Shown here in pieces: positions 27,385-36,803 of a DNA stretch of 59,733 nt; positions within the stretch are counted from its first letter, which is position 1; the number at the start of each line of letters is the position of its first letter. Source of the stretch: Cytophagaceae bacterium (GTDB taxonomy: Bacteria > Bacteroidota > Bacteroidia > Cytophagales > JAIYAX01); contig JAIYAX010000022.1 of NCBI GenBank assembly GCA_027488815.1, forward strand, positions 1 through 59,733, written 5' to 3'. The notes under the pieces were generated by a model that saw only the letters and a program-made list of their open reading frames with translations, had not been told where the DNA came from and made no database searches. Made by a program: the position numbers and the translations under genes.

Positions 27385-28191
27385 TTACTTTTTGAGGAAC
27401 TTCTCGGTCTTATTGTCGAAGTTCACGTAGTATACGCCACCAGATTTGAGGTCAGCGCAGGAAACTTCAGTTCCAATTCCTTTTTTCACGGAGAGGCCGT
27501 AGGCATCGAGAATTTCAAACTCTACGCTAGCCGAAAATACAATCTTATCAGAAACACGCTTCGGATAAAAGGTTACCGGAGCTTTATCGGACGTGTACTC
27601 AGCTACATTGGTGTAAAAGCTGTTTCCTCCTCTTTCCTGATATTTAATTTTGTACTTATTCACACCGGAATGGTGTGTCACTGGAAATTCATAGGTGTTC
27701 TTGCCTTGTGAACTGGCTTTGGGTTTCATTTCTTTCATGATCACCCAGTTGTTGTTGGTAAACTGCTCGATATAATAATTGCCTGCGGGTTGATCATGAT
27801 TTGCCGACCATCTCAACACTTTATCAGTGGCCTCCAGATCTCCGAACTTAAAGGTCGAAGAGGATTTGATCACATTGGCATTCAAAACGGCAGGCTTACA
27901 ATCATCTTTGTGAAAGATCTTAACAACCACTTCCGCACCGGATTTAAGAGCGCTCAAATCGATCTCAAACGCACTGTTTGCGATGGCTTTCGCCTCAAGC
28001 GCTGTTCCGTTCACGGTAACCTTTGTAATGCAATAGCTTACATTGTCGCCCGAAAAAGGATTTTGAACATAAAGGCTTTTACCCTGATATACTCCCACAA
28101 GAGTGAGCTCCCCGGCATAGGCAAAAGATAGGCTCATACATAGAGACACAAACCCTGCAAACAATCTACTTAACGACATAGTATCCATCAT
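27385..28191 (-). CDS. Exported protein with a T9SS-like C-terminal tail
   Basis: 268 residues. A signal peptide (LSRLFAGFVSLCMSLSFAYA) is followed by two apparent beta-sandwich modules (about 30-115 and 120-205) and a C-terminal segment (about 215-268). The end, FEILDAYGLSVKKG...GGVYYVNFDN...EKFLKK, has the order seen in type A T9SS sorting tails, though divergent. A second ATG (28179) is also possible. Function unknown. Convergent with mtaB (13 nt). Confidence 0.7.
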   Translation of the reverse strand: MMDTMSLSRLFAGFVSLCMSLSFAYAGELTLVGVYQGKSLYVQNPFSGDNVSYCITKVTVNGTALEAKAIANSAFEIDLSALKSGAEVVVKIFHKDDCKPAVLNANVIKSSSTFKFGDLEATDKVLRWSANHDQPAGNYYIEQFTNNNWVIMKEMKPKASSQGKNTYEFPVTHHSGVNKYKIKYQERGGNSFYTNVAEYTSDKAPVTFYPKRVSDKIVFSASVEFEILDAYGLSVKKGIGTEVSCADLKSGGVYYVNFDNKTEKFLKK

Positions 28192-28277
28192 GACTGACGA
28201 GCAATATTAGCGATTTTCGGCCAAAAATAACAAAAGCCATACATCAAAGAAAAAAACATCAAGAAGCTAAACAATTA

Positions 28278-29516
28278 TTACTCAAATCGTAATGATTCGA
28301 TAGGGTCAAGTCGGCTTGCTTTGTAGGCCGGGTAGAATCCTGACAAAATACCTACCACAATACATACAATGAGTCCAAGCAGCATCCATGCCCAAGGCAC
28401 AAGAAATGTCTTTGAACCGATAAACGAGGCCACCACATTACCGATCGCTATACCTAAAATAATCCCGGCAATACCCCCCAATACACAGATAACGATGGCC
28501 TCCATGAGAAACTGAAGCCTGATTTTGAAAGGTGTAGCCCCAAGAGCTTTGCGTATTCCGATCTCATGGGTACGTTCCGTCACGGATACCAGCATGATAT
28601 TCACCAGCCCAATAGCTGCTCCCAAAAGGGTAATGAAGCCAAACAAAAACCCTCCTACCCTCAGGTTACCGGTGATGCCGTCCAATGATTCTGCAAGAGT
28701 TTCGGATCTTTCCAATTGAAAAGAGTCGGGGTCACCCGGCCGGTCTTTACGAATCATGCGCATCACTCCACGGGCTTCATCCATATAGGCACTTAGTTCG
28801 GTGGGGTTATTGACCATCACTTTCACATCGAAATCCAATGCTTTTCGGCCTGAATATTGAATTCCGTTGTAGAAAGGAATAATAACCAGGCGGTCTGCGC
28901 TGCCTCCTCCAAATCCGCTTCCGGTTTTGTTCAGAATACCTATCACCAGGTATCTCTGTCCAAAAAGCTGAATGTACTCCCCTACTGCCTTGTTTTTCTC
29001 AAAAAGCGTTTTCTTGATTTCTTCTCCGATAATGGCTACCGGCCGACCGCCCTGTATCTCATTGTAGGAAAAATCCCTGCCTTCACCCAGGTTGTATCCA
29101 ACGTTGATCAGGTAATTTTCATCCGCTGCCACTACCCTTGAGTTAGGGTTGGTTTTTTTTGAGCCATACTTGAGCTCTCCCATATAGGTGACATCTGTCG
29201 AAAGGCTGGTTCTCAATGCTCCTGACAAAGTGGCCTTAAAGCGCTCTACTTCTTCTCTCTTTAAGTTAGGAGTACTTCTGTCTTTCTTTCCACCCAGTGT
29301 GGTTCTGGAGGTATTCATTTTGCGGTAAATGTCAAAGGTATTAGCCCCTAAAGAGGAAAAACTTGAGTCCACAGATGATTTGATACCATCGATTGCGGTC
29401 AGGATGCCCACCAAAGCGGTAATGCCAATGGCAATGATGCATGCAGTCAGGATCGTCCGTAGTAAGTTAGATTTGATCGACCTGATGCCTTCTTTGACGT
29501 TTTCCTGAAAGTTCAT
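28278..29516 (-). CDS. FtsX/MacB-type ABC transporter permease
   Basis: 412-residue permease: an N-terminal cytoplasmic-to-membrane helix (LRTILTACIIAIGITALVGIL, about 19-39), a large periplasmic MacB-type domain (about 45-275), then three further helices near 285-400 around the FtsX core (ERTHEIGIRKALGA). No ABC ATPase or partner permease adjoins it, so the ATPase must be encoded elsewhere. Possible roles are lipoprotein or peptide export; none is shown by the sequence. Confidence 0.88.
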   Translation of the reverse strand: MNFQENVKEGIRSIKSNLLRTILTACIIAIGITALVGILTAIDGIKSSVDSSFSSLGANTFDIYRKMNTSRTTLGGKKDRSTPNLKREEVERFKATLSGALRTSLSTDVTYMGELKYGSKKTNPNSRVVAADENYLINVGYNLGEGRDFSYNEIQGGRPVAIIGEEIKKTLFEKNKAVGEYIQLFGQRYLVIGILNKTGSGFGGGSADRLVIIPFYNGIQYSGRKALDFDVKVMVNNPTELSAYMDEARGVMRMIRKDRPGDPDSFQLERSETLAESLDGITGNLRVGGFLFGFITLLGAAIGLVNIMLVSVTERTHEIGIRKALGATPFKIRLQFLMEAIVICVLGGIAGIILGIAIGNVVASFIGSKTFLVPWAWMLLGLIVCIVVGILSGFYPAYKASRLDPIESLRFE

Positions 29517-29572
29517 AAATCCGGTATTGGCTGCAAAGTATTAAATTTGAGAAATTGAAGATAAGCTATTTC

Positions 29573-30844
29573 ATGAGAAGCGTCCCAGGTCTATCAGCGG
29601 TCATTTATGTATGTATGTGTTTTTCCGGCTTTGTCCAGGCCTCCTCTTTACTCCTGCCCATGGACGCCTCACAAAAAAACCACCTCAAAGCCTATGGCCT
29701 GGCTTACTGGACCTTAGGAAAGGGAGTGGAAGTAAATTGGCTGCTAAACTACCGTGGAGGCAGTTTTATGACCGATTACCGGAAAGAGATCGAAACCGAA
29801 TGCATGATCCGGGGGATCAGCTATGAGGTGATCTCCGATGCCGAATCCATGAGTATACTGGAAGAAATAGCCCGCCCCGATGTGAATATGGATGCCGTGA
29901 AACTGGAAGTGCCACCCAAAATCGCAGTATACAGCCCCAAATCCAAGATGCCTTGGGATGATGCCGTCACGATGGTGCTGACCTATGCAGAAATCCCCTA
30001 TACCGTCATATACGACGATGAGATTTTATTTGGGGAAATGCCCAAGTACGACTGGTTGCACTTGCATCATGAAGATTTTACAGGACAATATGGAAAGTTT
30101 TATGCCTCTTACTTCAACATGCCCTGGTACAAAGCTCAGGTAAGCGAATATGAGGCGACAGCAGCAAGGCATGGGTTTTCAAAAGTGTCTCAGTTAAAAT
30201 TAGCCGTTGCCAAAAAAATCAAGGAATACGTTATAGGTGGTGGCTTTTTGTTTGCGATGTGCTCTGCAACAGATAGTTATGACATCGCTTTGGCAGCCGA
30301 AGGTGTGGATATTTGTGAGTCAATGTATGATGGAGACCCGGCAGACCGCTCCATGCAGTCAAAACTTGATTTCAAAAAGACATTTGCTTTCCATCAGTTT
30401 GCGTTAGTGGCTAATCCCTATGAGTATGAGTACTCCAACATCGACAATGATCCCCGAAGCCGGCCGATCACAGAAAACGATGATTTCTTTACGGTATTCC
30501 AGTTCTCTGCCAAGTGGGACCCGATCCCTACCATGCTCACTCAAAACCATGAGACCACTATCAAAAATTTCCTGGGGCAAACCACCTGTTACAAAAAACC
30601 ACTTGTGAAGCCGGAGGTGCTGATCATGGGGCAGCAAAAGAGCCTACAGGAGGCTAAATACATCCATGGGACTCAGGGCAAAGGTACCTGGACATTTTAT
30701 GGAGGGCATGACCCAGAAGATTACCAGCATATAGTAGGTGAAGATCCAACCGACCTTAACCTGCACCCCAACTCCCCTGGATACCGCCTTATTTTGAATA
30801 ACATTCTCTTCCCGGCTGCAAAAAAGAAGAAGCAGAAGACCTGA
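29573..30844 (+). CDS. Exported protein of the group labelled 'asparagine synthetase B' in Bacteroidota
   Basis: Starts at ATG 29573 (MRSVPGLS), 423 residues, with a signal peptide cleaved near SGFVQA. The body begins LLLPMDASQKNHLKAYGLAYW and includes NYRGGSF, LHLHHEDFTGQYG and GGGFLFAMCSATDSYD. I recall close relatives annotated as asparagine synthetase B, but no N-terminal glutaminase Cys and no synthetase P-loop is visible. The FAMCSAT turn resembles the nucleophile elbow of class I glutamine-amidotransferase-like folds. Function unknown. Confidence 0.6.
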   Translation: MRSVPGLSAVIYVCMCFSGFVQASSLLLPMDASQKNHLKAYGLAYWTLGKGVEVNWLLNYRGGSFMTDYRKEIETECMIRGISYEVISDAESMSILEEIARPDVNMDAVKLEVPPKIAVYSPKSKMPWDDAVTMVLTYAEIPYTVIYDDEILFGEMPKYDWLHLHHEDFTGQYGKFYASYFNMPWYKAQVSEYEATAARHGFSKVSQLKLAVAKKIKEYVIGGGFLFAMCSATDSYDIALAAEGVDICESMYDGDPADRSMQSKLDFKKTFAFHQFALVANPYEYEYSNIDNDPRSRPITENDDFFTVFQFSAKWDPIPTMLTQNHETTIKNFLGQTTCYKKPLVKPEVLIMGQQKSLQEAKYIHGTQGKGTWTFYGGHDPEDYQHIVGEDPTDLNLHPNSPGYRLILNNILFPAAKKKKQKT

Positions 30845-31197
30845 GATCTTATATTCCTCCATCTTTTCAACTCTAATTAGGTGCTATGAAATTGGTATGC
30901 ACTGTCACCATGAACAAAAGGACATAGTTCTTCTTCTTAGACTCTATCGCAATACCTTCTGAAGACTGAAACCAAACTGTATCACAGAAAAGAATTTTGC
31001 GATCCTTATATCAAAGGAAATTCAGAAAGTGTTTAACATTTTCGTCATAGGATTGCCCGGCCCGGAGGTATAGAGCATCAGGCTAGGTTTCATCCGGCTA
31101 CTCGATTGTAATATGACATTTAATATTAGAGAGGCGTTGATTAAGCAGCTGTTCGATAAAGGTCGTTAAAAGATGAATCTTATTTATTCTTCTCAGG
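30845..31197. other. Intergenic region without recognisable gene
   Basis: About 350 nt between the exported protein at 29573 and the FAH-family gene. No ORF of note, hairpin, tRNA or repeat. It may hold the 3' end of the upstream transcript. Confidence 0.6.
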
Positions 31198-31230
31198 TTT
31201 GTAAAAACGTATAGGAGCTAGCTAATTTTA
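31198..31230 (+). promoter_or_regulatory. Candidate promoter of the FAH-family gene
   Basis: TTTG (31198-31201) and TAATTTTA (31223-31230) with a 21-nt spacer resemble the Bacteroidota -33/-7 pair. The -7 box has one mismatch. The start codon lies 15 nt downstream. Confidence 0.3.
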
Positions 31231-31245
31231 CCAAAAACAAAACCC

Positions 31246-31857
31246 ATGAAGTGTATTTGTATAGGAAGGAACTATGTGGATCATGTCCATGAATTAAACA
31301 ATCAGGTGCCGGACGAACCAGTCGTATTTCTCAAGCCCGACACGGCTGTTCTTCAAAACAATGCACCATTTTACCATCCTGAGTTTTCCAGCGATATCCA
31401 CCACGAAATTGAGTTGATCTTCAGGGTTTGCAAAGAAGGTAAGTACATCGACGAAGCCTTTGCAATGGACTATGTGGATAAAATCGGCATCGGCATAGAT
31501 TTTACAGCCAGAGACTTGCAGCAACAGCTCAAGGAAAAAGGGCTTCCCTGGGAAAAATCAAAAGCGTTCAACCAATCGGCAGTACTCTCCAACTGGCTGC
31601 CCATCGCCCAGTTTCCTGACCTGAATCAAATCGGTTTTGAGTTGAATGTGAACGGAATCCTCCGACAAAAGGGTCATAGTAGCCTGATGATGTTTCGTTT
31701 GCCACAGATCATTGCACATGTGTCGAGGTATTTCACTCTCAAAGTCGGGGACGTTATTTTCACCGGTACGCCCAAAGGAGTAGCAGCAGTGAGCATTGGT
31801 GATCAATTGGAAGGGTTTTTGGAGGGCCAAAAACTGCTTGACTTCCCAATAAAGTAG
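31246..31857 (+). CDS. Fumarylacetoacetate hydrolase-family protein
   Basis: 203-residue FAH-domain protein, cytosolic. It starts MKCICIGRNYVDH, with the metal-binding EIELIF (the family's E-x-E) near 60-65, a further acidic ligand in the GIGIDFTARDLQ segment, and the C-terminal loop GDVIFTGTPKGV. The length suits the small, single-domain FAH hydrolases/decarboxylases (YcgM-like) that act on acylpyruvates or oxaloacetate. The stop overlaps the GTG start of the next gene by one base. Confidence 0.9.
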   Translation: MKCICIGRNYVDHVHELNNQVPDEPVVFLKPDTAVLQNNAPFYHPEFSSDIHHEIELIFRVCKEGKYIDEAFAMDYVDKIGIGIDFTARDLQQQLKEKGLPWEKSKAFNQSAVLSNWLPIAQFPDLNQIGFELNVNGILRQKGHSSLMMFRLPQIIAHVSRYFTLKVGDVIFTGTPKGVAAVSIGDQLEGFLEGQKLLDFPIK

Positions 31858-33785
31858 TGAACCCCTCTCATTCTATCATCAGATTTCTGCTGCCGATTTG
31901 CTTGCTTTTCATTGGGGCAAGCTATACTTCGGTATATTCCCAGAGCTATGTTTTTGACTATTTCGTTTCTCCCATACGTCCAGGTGAGCCAGGTAGCCTT
32001 GCCGGTACGATGGGTGAGCTCCGGCCCAACCATTTTCATGGCGGACTTGACATAAAAACGGATAAAAAGGTAGGATTTCCTGTGTTTGCAGCGGCAGAAG
32101 GCTATGTATCCCGCTTAAAGGTATCCACTTCAGGCTATGGTAATGTGCTTTACCTTAGCCATCCTAATGGTTATACCACTGTTTATGCCCATCTGGAAAG
32201 ATTCTTTGGCCCGCTGGCAGAGTTTGTGCGCACGCAGCGTTATCAGCAAAAAACCAGTGAGATAGAATTGTTTCCGGAGCCGGGTCAATTTTATTTTTAC
32301 CAATGCGACACCATTGCCTTTTCAGGCAATTCGGGTGGCTCATCTGGTCCGCACCTGCACTTTGAAATAAGAGACTTTAACGAACATGTGCTCAACCCCC
32401 TCAAATTCAAGTTTATCGAGTTTGCTGATACGATCCCTCCTGTCATTCAAAAAATTGCTCTGCATACCACTAACCTACAGTCCAGAGTTGATGGAGAGTT
32501 CGGAACCCAAACCTACCGCCTGTCATCAGCGACCGACAGCCTGAGACCTTATCACTACCTGCTGGATACACCCGAGGTATGGGGAAACATACGTCTTTCA
32601 GTGCTGGCTTTCGATCTGGCCAATCAGGCCTCCAACCGAAATGGGATCTATAAAGTGGAAGCTTACGTGGATGGCCGCTTACTTTACCTGAACAACCTGG
32701 AGAGCTTTGCCTTTGATGACACCCGATACATCAATGTGCACAAAGACTTTGTTCATGCCAAGCAGTTTGGGGAGCGTTTCCAGCGTTGCTATGTAGCCGA
32801 TGGCAATCAACTGAATCTCTATGCCGACCGGGAATGTCTGAATGATTTTATCGATGTTTACGATACCCTCCTGCACGAAATCAGGCTGAAAGTTTGGGAT
32901 GCCTTTGACCAAACTGCCGAAGCCCTGGTTTACCTCAGAGGTGTTCCCATCAAAGAGAAACTGGAGCCTCCCGACATCAGAAGGATTACAGGCAGCATCA
33001 AGGTTGAGATCATCGAAAACACCTTAAAGACCACACTGCTCAAAAGCACCCTGACTCCTGAGATCACCTATTTTGCAGGACAAAGCAGAACATCCAGACC
33101 GCCGAATTACCTTAAAAATGAGCGCATCACTTACCTCTGGGACCTGAGAAGTGGATTGCCGGATAGCCTGAGAATTCTGGAATTTGCTTATCCCTTGCAT
33201 TTTTTAACGGCCATCAGTCCTGGCAAGGAGATCCGACTGCATACGGAGTCGTTCAGCTTACAGGTACCAGCCGATGCCCTTTATGATACCTTATACCTAA
33301 GAGCCTACCCCAGCACTGGGAAGGCGGGAGGCTACAGCATCGGAGATCAGGATATCCCCCTTCATGAGCCCCTGTTGATCAGCTTAAAAAATTTACCACT
33401 GCCTACTGACACCTCGAAAACAAAAGTTTACCTGAACAATGGTCGATACCTCGCCTATATCGGCGGACTGTGGGAAGGAAATGAAGTCAGGTTCAGTACT
33501 AAAACCCTTGGGGAATTTGTGCTCGCCACCGACAGCATAGCACCACAAGTTTTAATCCGTAAAAAGAATGAAGAGCAATTGGTCTGCTCCATCAGCGATA
33601 ACCTGTCCGGTATCGATCGATTTGATGTATGGATCAATGGCCAATGGTTGTTGATGAATTACGACCATAAGACCAAACTGATCTGGTCAGAGAAAAAAAA
33701 TGAAACAGAAAAGCTGTCTGGTACGTTAATCATACATGTGACCGATAAGGCCCAAAACAAAAGGATCCTTAAATCAACTATTTGA
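31857..33785 (+). CDS. Exported M23-family metallopeptidase (putative peptidoglycan hydrolase)
   Basis: GTG start at 31857, overlapping the upstream stop by one base. Signal peptide about 1-29. The LytM/M23 domain carries the zinc ligands His61 and Asp65 in HGGLDIKT, and HxH at 166-168 in GPHLHFE. The long C-terminal part (about 180-642) is beta-rich with repeated Tyr/Asp-rich segments and may anchor or regulate. It probably cuts cell-wall peptide bridges in the periplasm. bcp starts 2 nt downstream. Confidence 0.9.
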   Translation: MNPSHSIIRFLLPICLLFIGASYTSVYSQSYVFDYFVSPIRPGEPGSLAGTMGELRPNHFHGGLDIKTDKKVGFPVFAAAEGYVSRLKVSTSGYGNVLYLSHPNGYTTVYAHLERFFGPLAEFVRTQRYQQKTSEIELFPEPGQFYFYQCDTIAFSGNSGGSSGPHLHFEIRDFNEHVLNPLKFKFIEFADTIPPVIQKIALHTTNLQSRVDGEFGTQTYRLSSATDSLRPYHYLLDTPEVWGNIRLSVLAFDLANQASNRNGIYKVEAYVDGRLLYLNNLESFAFDDTRYINVHKDFVHAKQFGERFQRCYVADGNQLNLYADRECLNDFIDVYDTLLHEIRLKVWDAFDQTAEALVYLRGVPIKEKLEPPDIRRITGSIKVEIIENTLKTTLLKSTLTPEITYFAGQSRTSRPPNYLKNERITYLWDLRSGLPDSLRILEFAYPLHFLTAISPGKEIRLHTESFSLQVPADALYDTLYLRAYPSTGKAGGYSIGDQDIPLHEPLLISLKNLPLPTDTSKTKVYLNNGRYLAYIGGLWEGNEVRFSTKTLGEFVLATDSIAPQVLIRKKNEEQLVCSISDNLSGIDRFDVWINGQWLLMNYDHKTKLIWSEKKNETEKLSGTLIIHVTDKAQNKRILKSTI

Positions 33786-33787
33786 CC

Positions 33788-34237
33788 ATGAAACCTACTG
33801 TAGGAGAGCAAGCGCCAATATTCCAAAGCAATGACCAGAACGGACAACCGGTAAGCCTCGAACAATACAAAGGAAAAAAAGTAGTACTTTACTTTTATCC
33901 AAAAGATGATACCCCCGGCTGTACCGCCGAAGCCTGTAACTTCAGAGACAACTACAGTGTTTTGCAAGCCAAAGGTTATGAGGTCATAGGAGTAAGCACA
34001 GATGATGAAAAATCGCATACCAAGTTTGTAACCAAGTATAGTCTGCCGTTTACCCTCGTGGCTGACCCTGAGCAAAAGATCGTAAATCAATACGGTGTGT
34101 GGGTAGAAAAAAGCATGTACGGCAAGAAGTACATGGGTACTGCCCGAACCACTTTTGTGATCAACGAAACAGGCATCATAGAAGAGATCATCGACAAGGT
34201 AGACACCAAAAACCCAACAACCCAGATTTTAAAGTAA
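33788..34237 (+). CDS. bcp: Thiol peroxidase Bcp (AhpC/TSA family)
   Basis: Thioredoxin-dependent peroxiredoxin of 149 residues, cytosolic. The peroxidatic Cys45 and the resolving Cys50 sit in DTPGCTAEACNFRD, the BCP-type spacing. Start set at ATG 33788 rather than the TTG two codons upstream. It lies 2 nt after the M23 gene, and an intrinsic terminator follows. Confidence 0.95.
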   Translation: MKPTVGEQAPIFQSNDQNGQPVSLEQYKGKKVVLYFYPKDDTPGCTAEACNFRDNYSVLQAKGYEVIGVSTDDEKSHTKFVTKYSLPFTLVADPEQKIVNQYGVWVEKSMYGKKYMGTARTTFVINETGIIEEIIDKVDTKNPTTQILK

Positions 34238-34263
34238 ACCCGGACTTACATCCGGCATAAAGC

Positions 34264-34301
34264 CCCTGCTCACAAAGTACCATTGAGCAGGGTTTTTTTT
34301 T
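34264..34301 (+). terminator. Intrinsic terminator after bcp
   Basis: A 9-bp stem CCCTGCTCA/TGAGCAGGG (34264-34272 with 34284-34292), followed by a run of nine T. It is a clear rho-independent signal ending the M23-bcp unit. Confidence 0.9.
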
Positions 34302-34412
34302 GGTCTGGACAGCTTGCCAAATGCGTAAATTTCAACAGGTATGGGTTGTCGATAATCCGCCGAGCGGGTAGGATAAAGATTTCTATTTTTACCTTTTGAA
34401 CCCCATCGGCCT

Positions 34413-35267
34413 ATGAGCATAAGTGCTACCAATCTCCAAACGCTACAGGATATGGCCACCCAGGTCAGGAGAGACATTTTACGCATGACGCATGGGGCCA
34501 AATCAGGGCATCCTGGAGGCTCTCTGGGCTGTGCGGAGCTGTTTGTGGCTCTTTACTTTCATGTGCTCAGGCACAACAACCGCTTTGATATGGATGGCAA
34601 AGGAGAGGATCTCTTTTTTCTCTCCAATGGGCATATTTCCCCGGTTTGGTATAGCACTCTTGCCCGGGCTGGGTACTTTCCTCTGGAGGAATTAGCTACA
34701 TTCAGGCACATCAACAGCCGTTTGCAGGGGCATCCTGCCACACATGAACACCTGGAGGGTATTCGAATTGCTTCCGGTTCCCTCGGGCAGGGACTTTCCG
34801 TAGCGATCGGTGCTGCTCAGGCTAAAAAAATGAACCAGGACTCTCATTTGGTCTATGTGCTGATGGGTGACGGTGAGCAACAGGAAGGGCAAATCTGGGA
34901 GGCAGCCATGTACGCTCCCCACCACCAGGTCGACAACCTTATCGCCCTGATTGATGTAAACAACCGTCAGATCGATGGTGATGTGGATCAGGTGATGAAC
35001 CTGCGCTCCCTGGAGCAGAAATACCGGAGTTTTGGCTGGAATGTGCTGAATACCGATGGCAACCATCTGGAAGATCTCATCCTTAGCCTGGAAGAAGCAG
35101 CCGGGCTTTGCGGAAAGGGCCAGCCTACGTTGATCCTGATGAAAACCGAAATGGGCCAGGGAGTTGATTTTATGATGGGAACTCATAAATGGCATGGCGT
35201 CGCCCCCAACGATGAACAATTGCAAACCGCCCTTGCCCAACTCCCATCCACCTTAACTGACTACTGA
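34413..35267 (+). CDS. Transketolase, N-terminal (ThDP-binding) subunit
   Basis: 284 residues covering the pyrophosphate-binding half. The signature SGSLGQGLSVAIG is at 116-128, and the ThDP motif GDGEQQEG...NN runs at about 150-180. The partner gene follows by 4 nt and supplies the pyrimidine-binding and C-terminal domains, so the enzyme is made from two chains. Role: transfer of two-carbon units in the non-oxidative pentose phosphate pathway. TACCTTTTG at 34390-34398 is a -7-like sequence before the start. Confidence 0.94.
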   Translation: MSISATNLQTLQDMATQVRRDILRMTHGAKSGHPGGSLGCAELFVALYFHVLRHNNRFDMDGKGEDLFFLSNGHISPVWYSTLARAGYFPLEELATFRHINSRLQGHPATHEHLEGIRIASGSLGQGLSVAIGAAQAKKMNQDSHLVYVLMGDGEQQEGQIWEAAMYAPHHQVDNLIALIDVNNRQIDGDVDQVMNLRSLEQKYRSFGWNVLNTDGNHLEDLILSLEEAAGLCGKGQPTLILMKTEMGQGVDFMMGTHKWHGVAPNDEQLQTALAQLPSTLTDY

Positions 35268-35271
35268 TCCG

Positions 35272-36225
35272 ATGAGCTATTTCCCCATATTAAACCAAAA
35301 AGACACACGCTCAGGCTTTGGTGCCGGATTGCTTGAACTTGGTAAAGAGCATTCAAACGTAGTGGCACTGTGTGCAGACCTCACCGGATCACTTAAGATG
35401 GATGCTTTCCAGAAAGCATACCCCAATCGTTTTTTTCAGGTAGGGATCGCTGAAGCAAATATGATGGGCCTTGCTGCAGGGATGACCATAGGTGGACTCA
35501 TTCCTTACACGGGCACCTTTGCCAATTTCTCCACCGGCAGGGTCTATGATCAGATCAGGCAGTCGATCGCTTATTCCGGCAAAAACGTGAAAATCTGTGC
35601 TTCTCACGCAGGCCTTACCCTGGGCGAAGATGGCGCTACCCACCAGATACTGGAAGATATCGGGCTCATGAAAATGCTGCCCGGCATGACCGTGATCAAC
35701 CCTTGTGATTACAACCAGACCCTAGCTGCTACCAAGGCGATTGCCGTTCTCAAAGGCCCTGTTTATCTACGCTTTGGCCGACCTGTGGTTCCCAATTTCA
35801 CTCCTGAAAATCAGGAATTTATCCCCGGAAAAGCCCTTATTCTGAAAGAAGGAAAAGACCTGACCCTTGTGGCCACCGGACATCTGGTCTGGGAAGCCTT
35901 GCAGGCTGCAAAAGAACTTGAAAATCAAGGTATTGATGCTGAAGTGATTAACATACACACCATTAAACCCCTGGATACTACGGCCATTTTACTATCGGTA
36001 AAGAAAACCGGCCGTATCCTTACCGCTGAGGAGCATCAGCAAGCCGGAGGACTGGGTGAAAGCATTGCGGCCTTTTTAGCCGGCATATATCCTGTCCCTC
36101 AGGCCTTTGTTGCGGTTCAGGATAGCTTTGGAGAAAGCGGAACCCCTGAGGCGCTTATGGAAAAGTACGGGCTGAAAGCAGCCCATATCGTGGCCAAAAG
36201 CAAGCTATTGCTGGATCGTCGCTAA
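35272..36225 (+). CDS. Transketolase, C-terminal subunit
   Basis: 317 residues carrying the pyrimidine-binding domain (FQVGIAEANMMGLAAGM, about 57-73) and the C-terminal transketolase domain (about 195-305). The Glu in GIAEAN activates ThDP. It pairs with the upstream N-terminal gene, 4 nt away. Such split transketolases are common in Bacteroidota and archaea; a 1-deoxyxylulose synthase identity is unlikely given the two-gene layout. Confidence 0.94.
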   Translation: MSYFPILNQKDTRSGFGAGLLELGKEHSNVVALCADLTGSLKMDAFQKAYPNRFFQVGIAEANMMGLAAGMTIGGLIPYTGTFANFSTGRVYDQIRQSIAYSGKNVKICASHAGLTLGEDGATHQILEDIGLMKMLPGMTVINPCDYNQTLAATKAIAVLKGPVYLRFGRPVVPNFTPENQEFIPGKALILKEGKDLTLVATGHLVWEALQAAKELENQGIDAEVINIHTIKPLDTTAILLSVKKTGRILTAEEHQQAGGLGESIAAFLAGIYPVPQAFVAVQDSFGESGTPEALMEKYGLKAAHIVAKSKLLLDRR

Positions 36226-36230
36226 ACCAA

Positions 36231-36785
36231 GTGGATGATAAGACCCTCATAGAACGCCTCAAGTCGGAGCAAACCCGAAACCTGGCCTTTCATGAGCTGG
36301 TCAAACGCTATGAAAAGCGGGTGTACCACCATATCCGTAAAATGGTGATCGATCATGACGATACCGATGACCTGGTTCAGGAAACGTTTGTCAAAGTATT
36401 TGAACATCTGGATCATTTCAGGGAAGAGTCCGGACTGTACACCTGGATCTACCGGATCGCTACCAATGAAGCGCTTAGCTTTTTAAGTAAAAAAAAGAGG
36501 AGAGCCTGGCTCTTGCTTCAAAATTACAGCTCGCAACTCAGCCAGAAGGCGGAAGCCCATGTGCTGCTGGACGGAGATGCCATGCAAGCCTTGCTTCAAA
36601 AAGCTCTGCTCAGCCTTCCTGATAAACAAAGGCTGGTCTTCAACATGAAATACTACGACGATATGACGTACGAGGAAATCTCATCTGTATTGGGTACCAG
36701 CGTAGGTGCCCTGAAGGCTTCCTTTCATCATGCTGTTAAAAAAATAGAAGCTCATTTAGGCAGCTCATTAAACCAAACCCCCTGA
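36231..36785 (+). CDS. ECF-type RNA polymerase sigma factor
   Basis: 184 residues with region 2 (DDTDDLVQETFVKVF, about 43-57; region 2.3-2.4 LYTWIYRIATNEAL) and region 4 (LPDKQRLVFNMKYYDDMTYEEIS, with helix-turn-helix to about 165). GTG start at 36231, 5 nt after the transketolase gene. The ATG at 36235 is out of frame. It is followed 18 nt later by a one-span protein of anti-sigma shape. Confidence 0.92.
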   Translation: MDDKTLIERLKSEQTRNLAFHELVKRYEKRVYHHIRKMVIDHDDTDDLVQETFVKVFEHLDHFREESGLYTWIYRIATNEALSFLSKKKRRAWLLLQNYSSQLSQKAEAHVLLDGDAMQALLQKALLSLPDKQRLVFNMKYYDDMTYEEISSVLGTSVGALKASFHHAVKKIEAHLGSSLNQTP

Positions 36786-36803
36786 AAATCATCAAAGACC
36801 CGC

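Noticed and set aside
33659-34090. 143-codon minus-strand frame
   Set aside because: Covers the M23 3' end and bcp in antisense; both are well supported on the plus strand.
34692-35240. 182-codon minus-strand frame
   Set aside because: Antisense to the transketolase N-terminal gene; its His-rich composition follows from the complementary codons.
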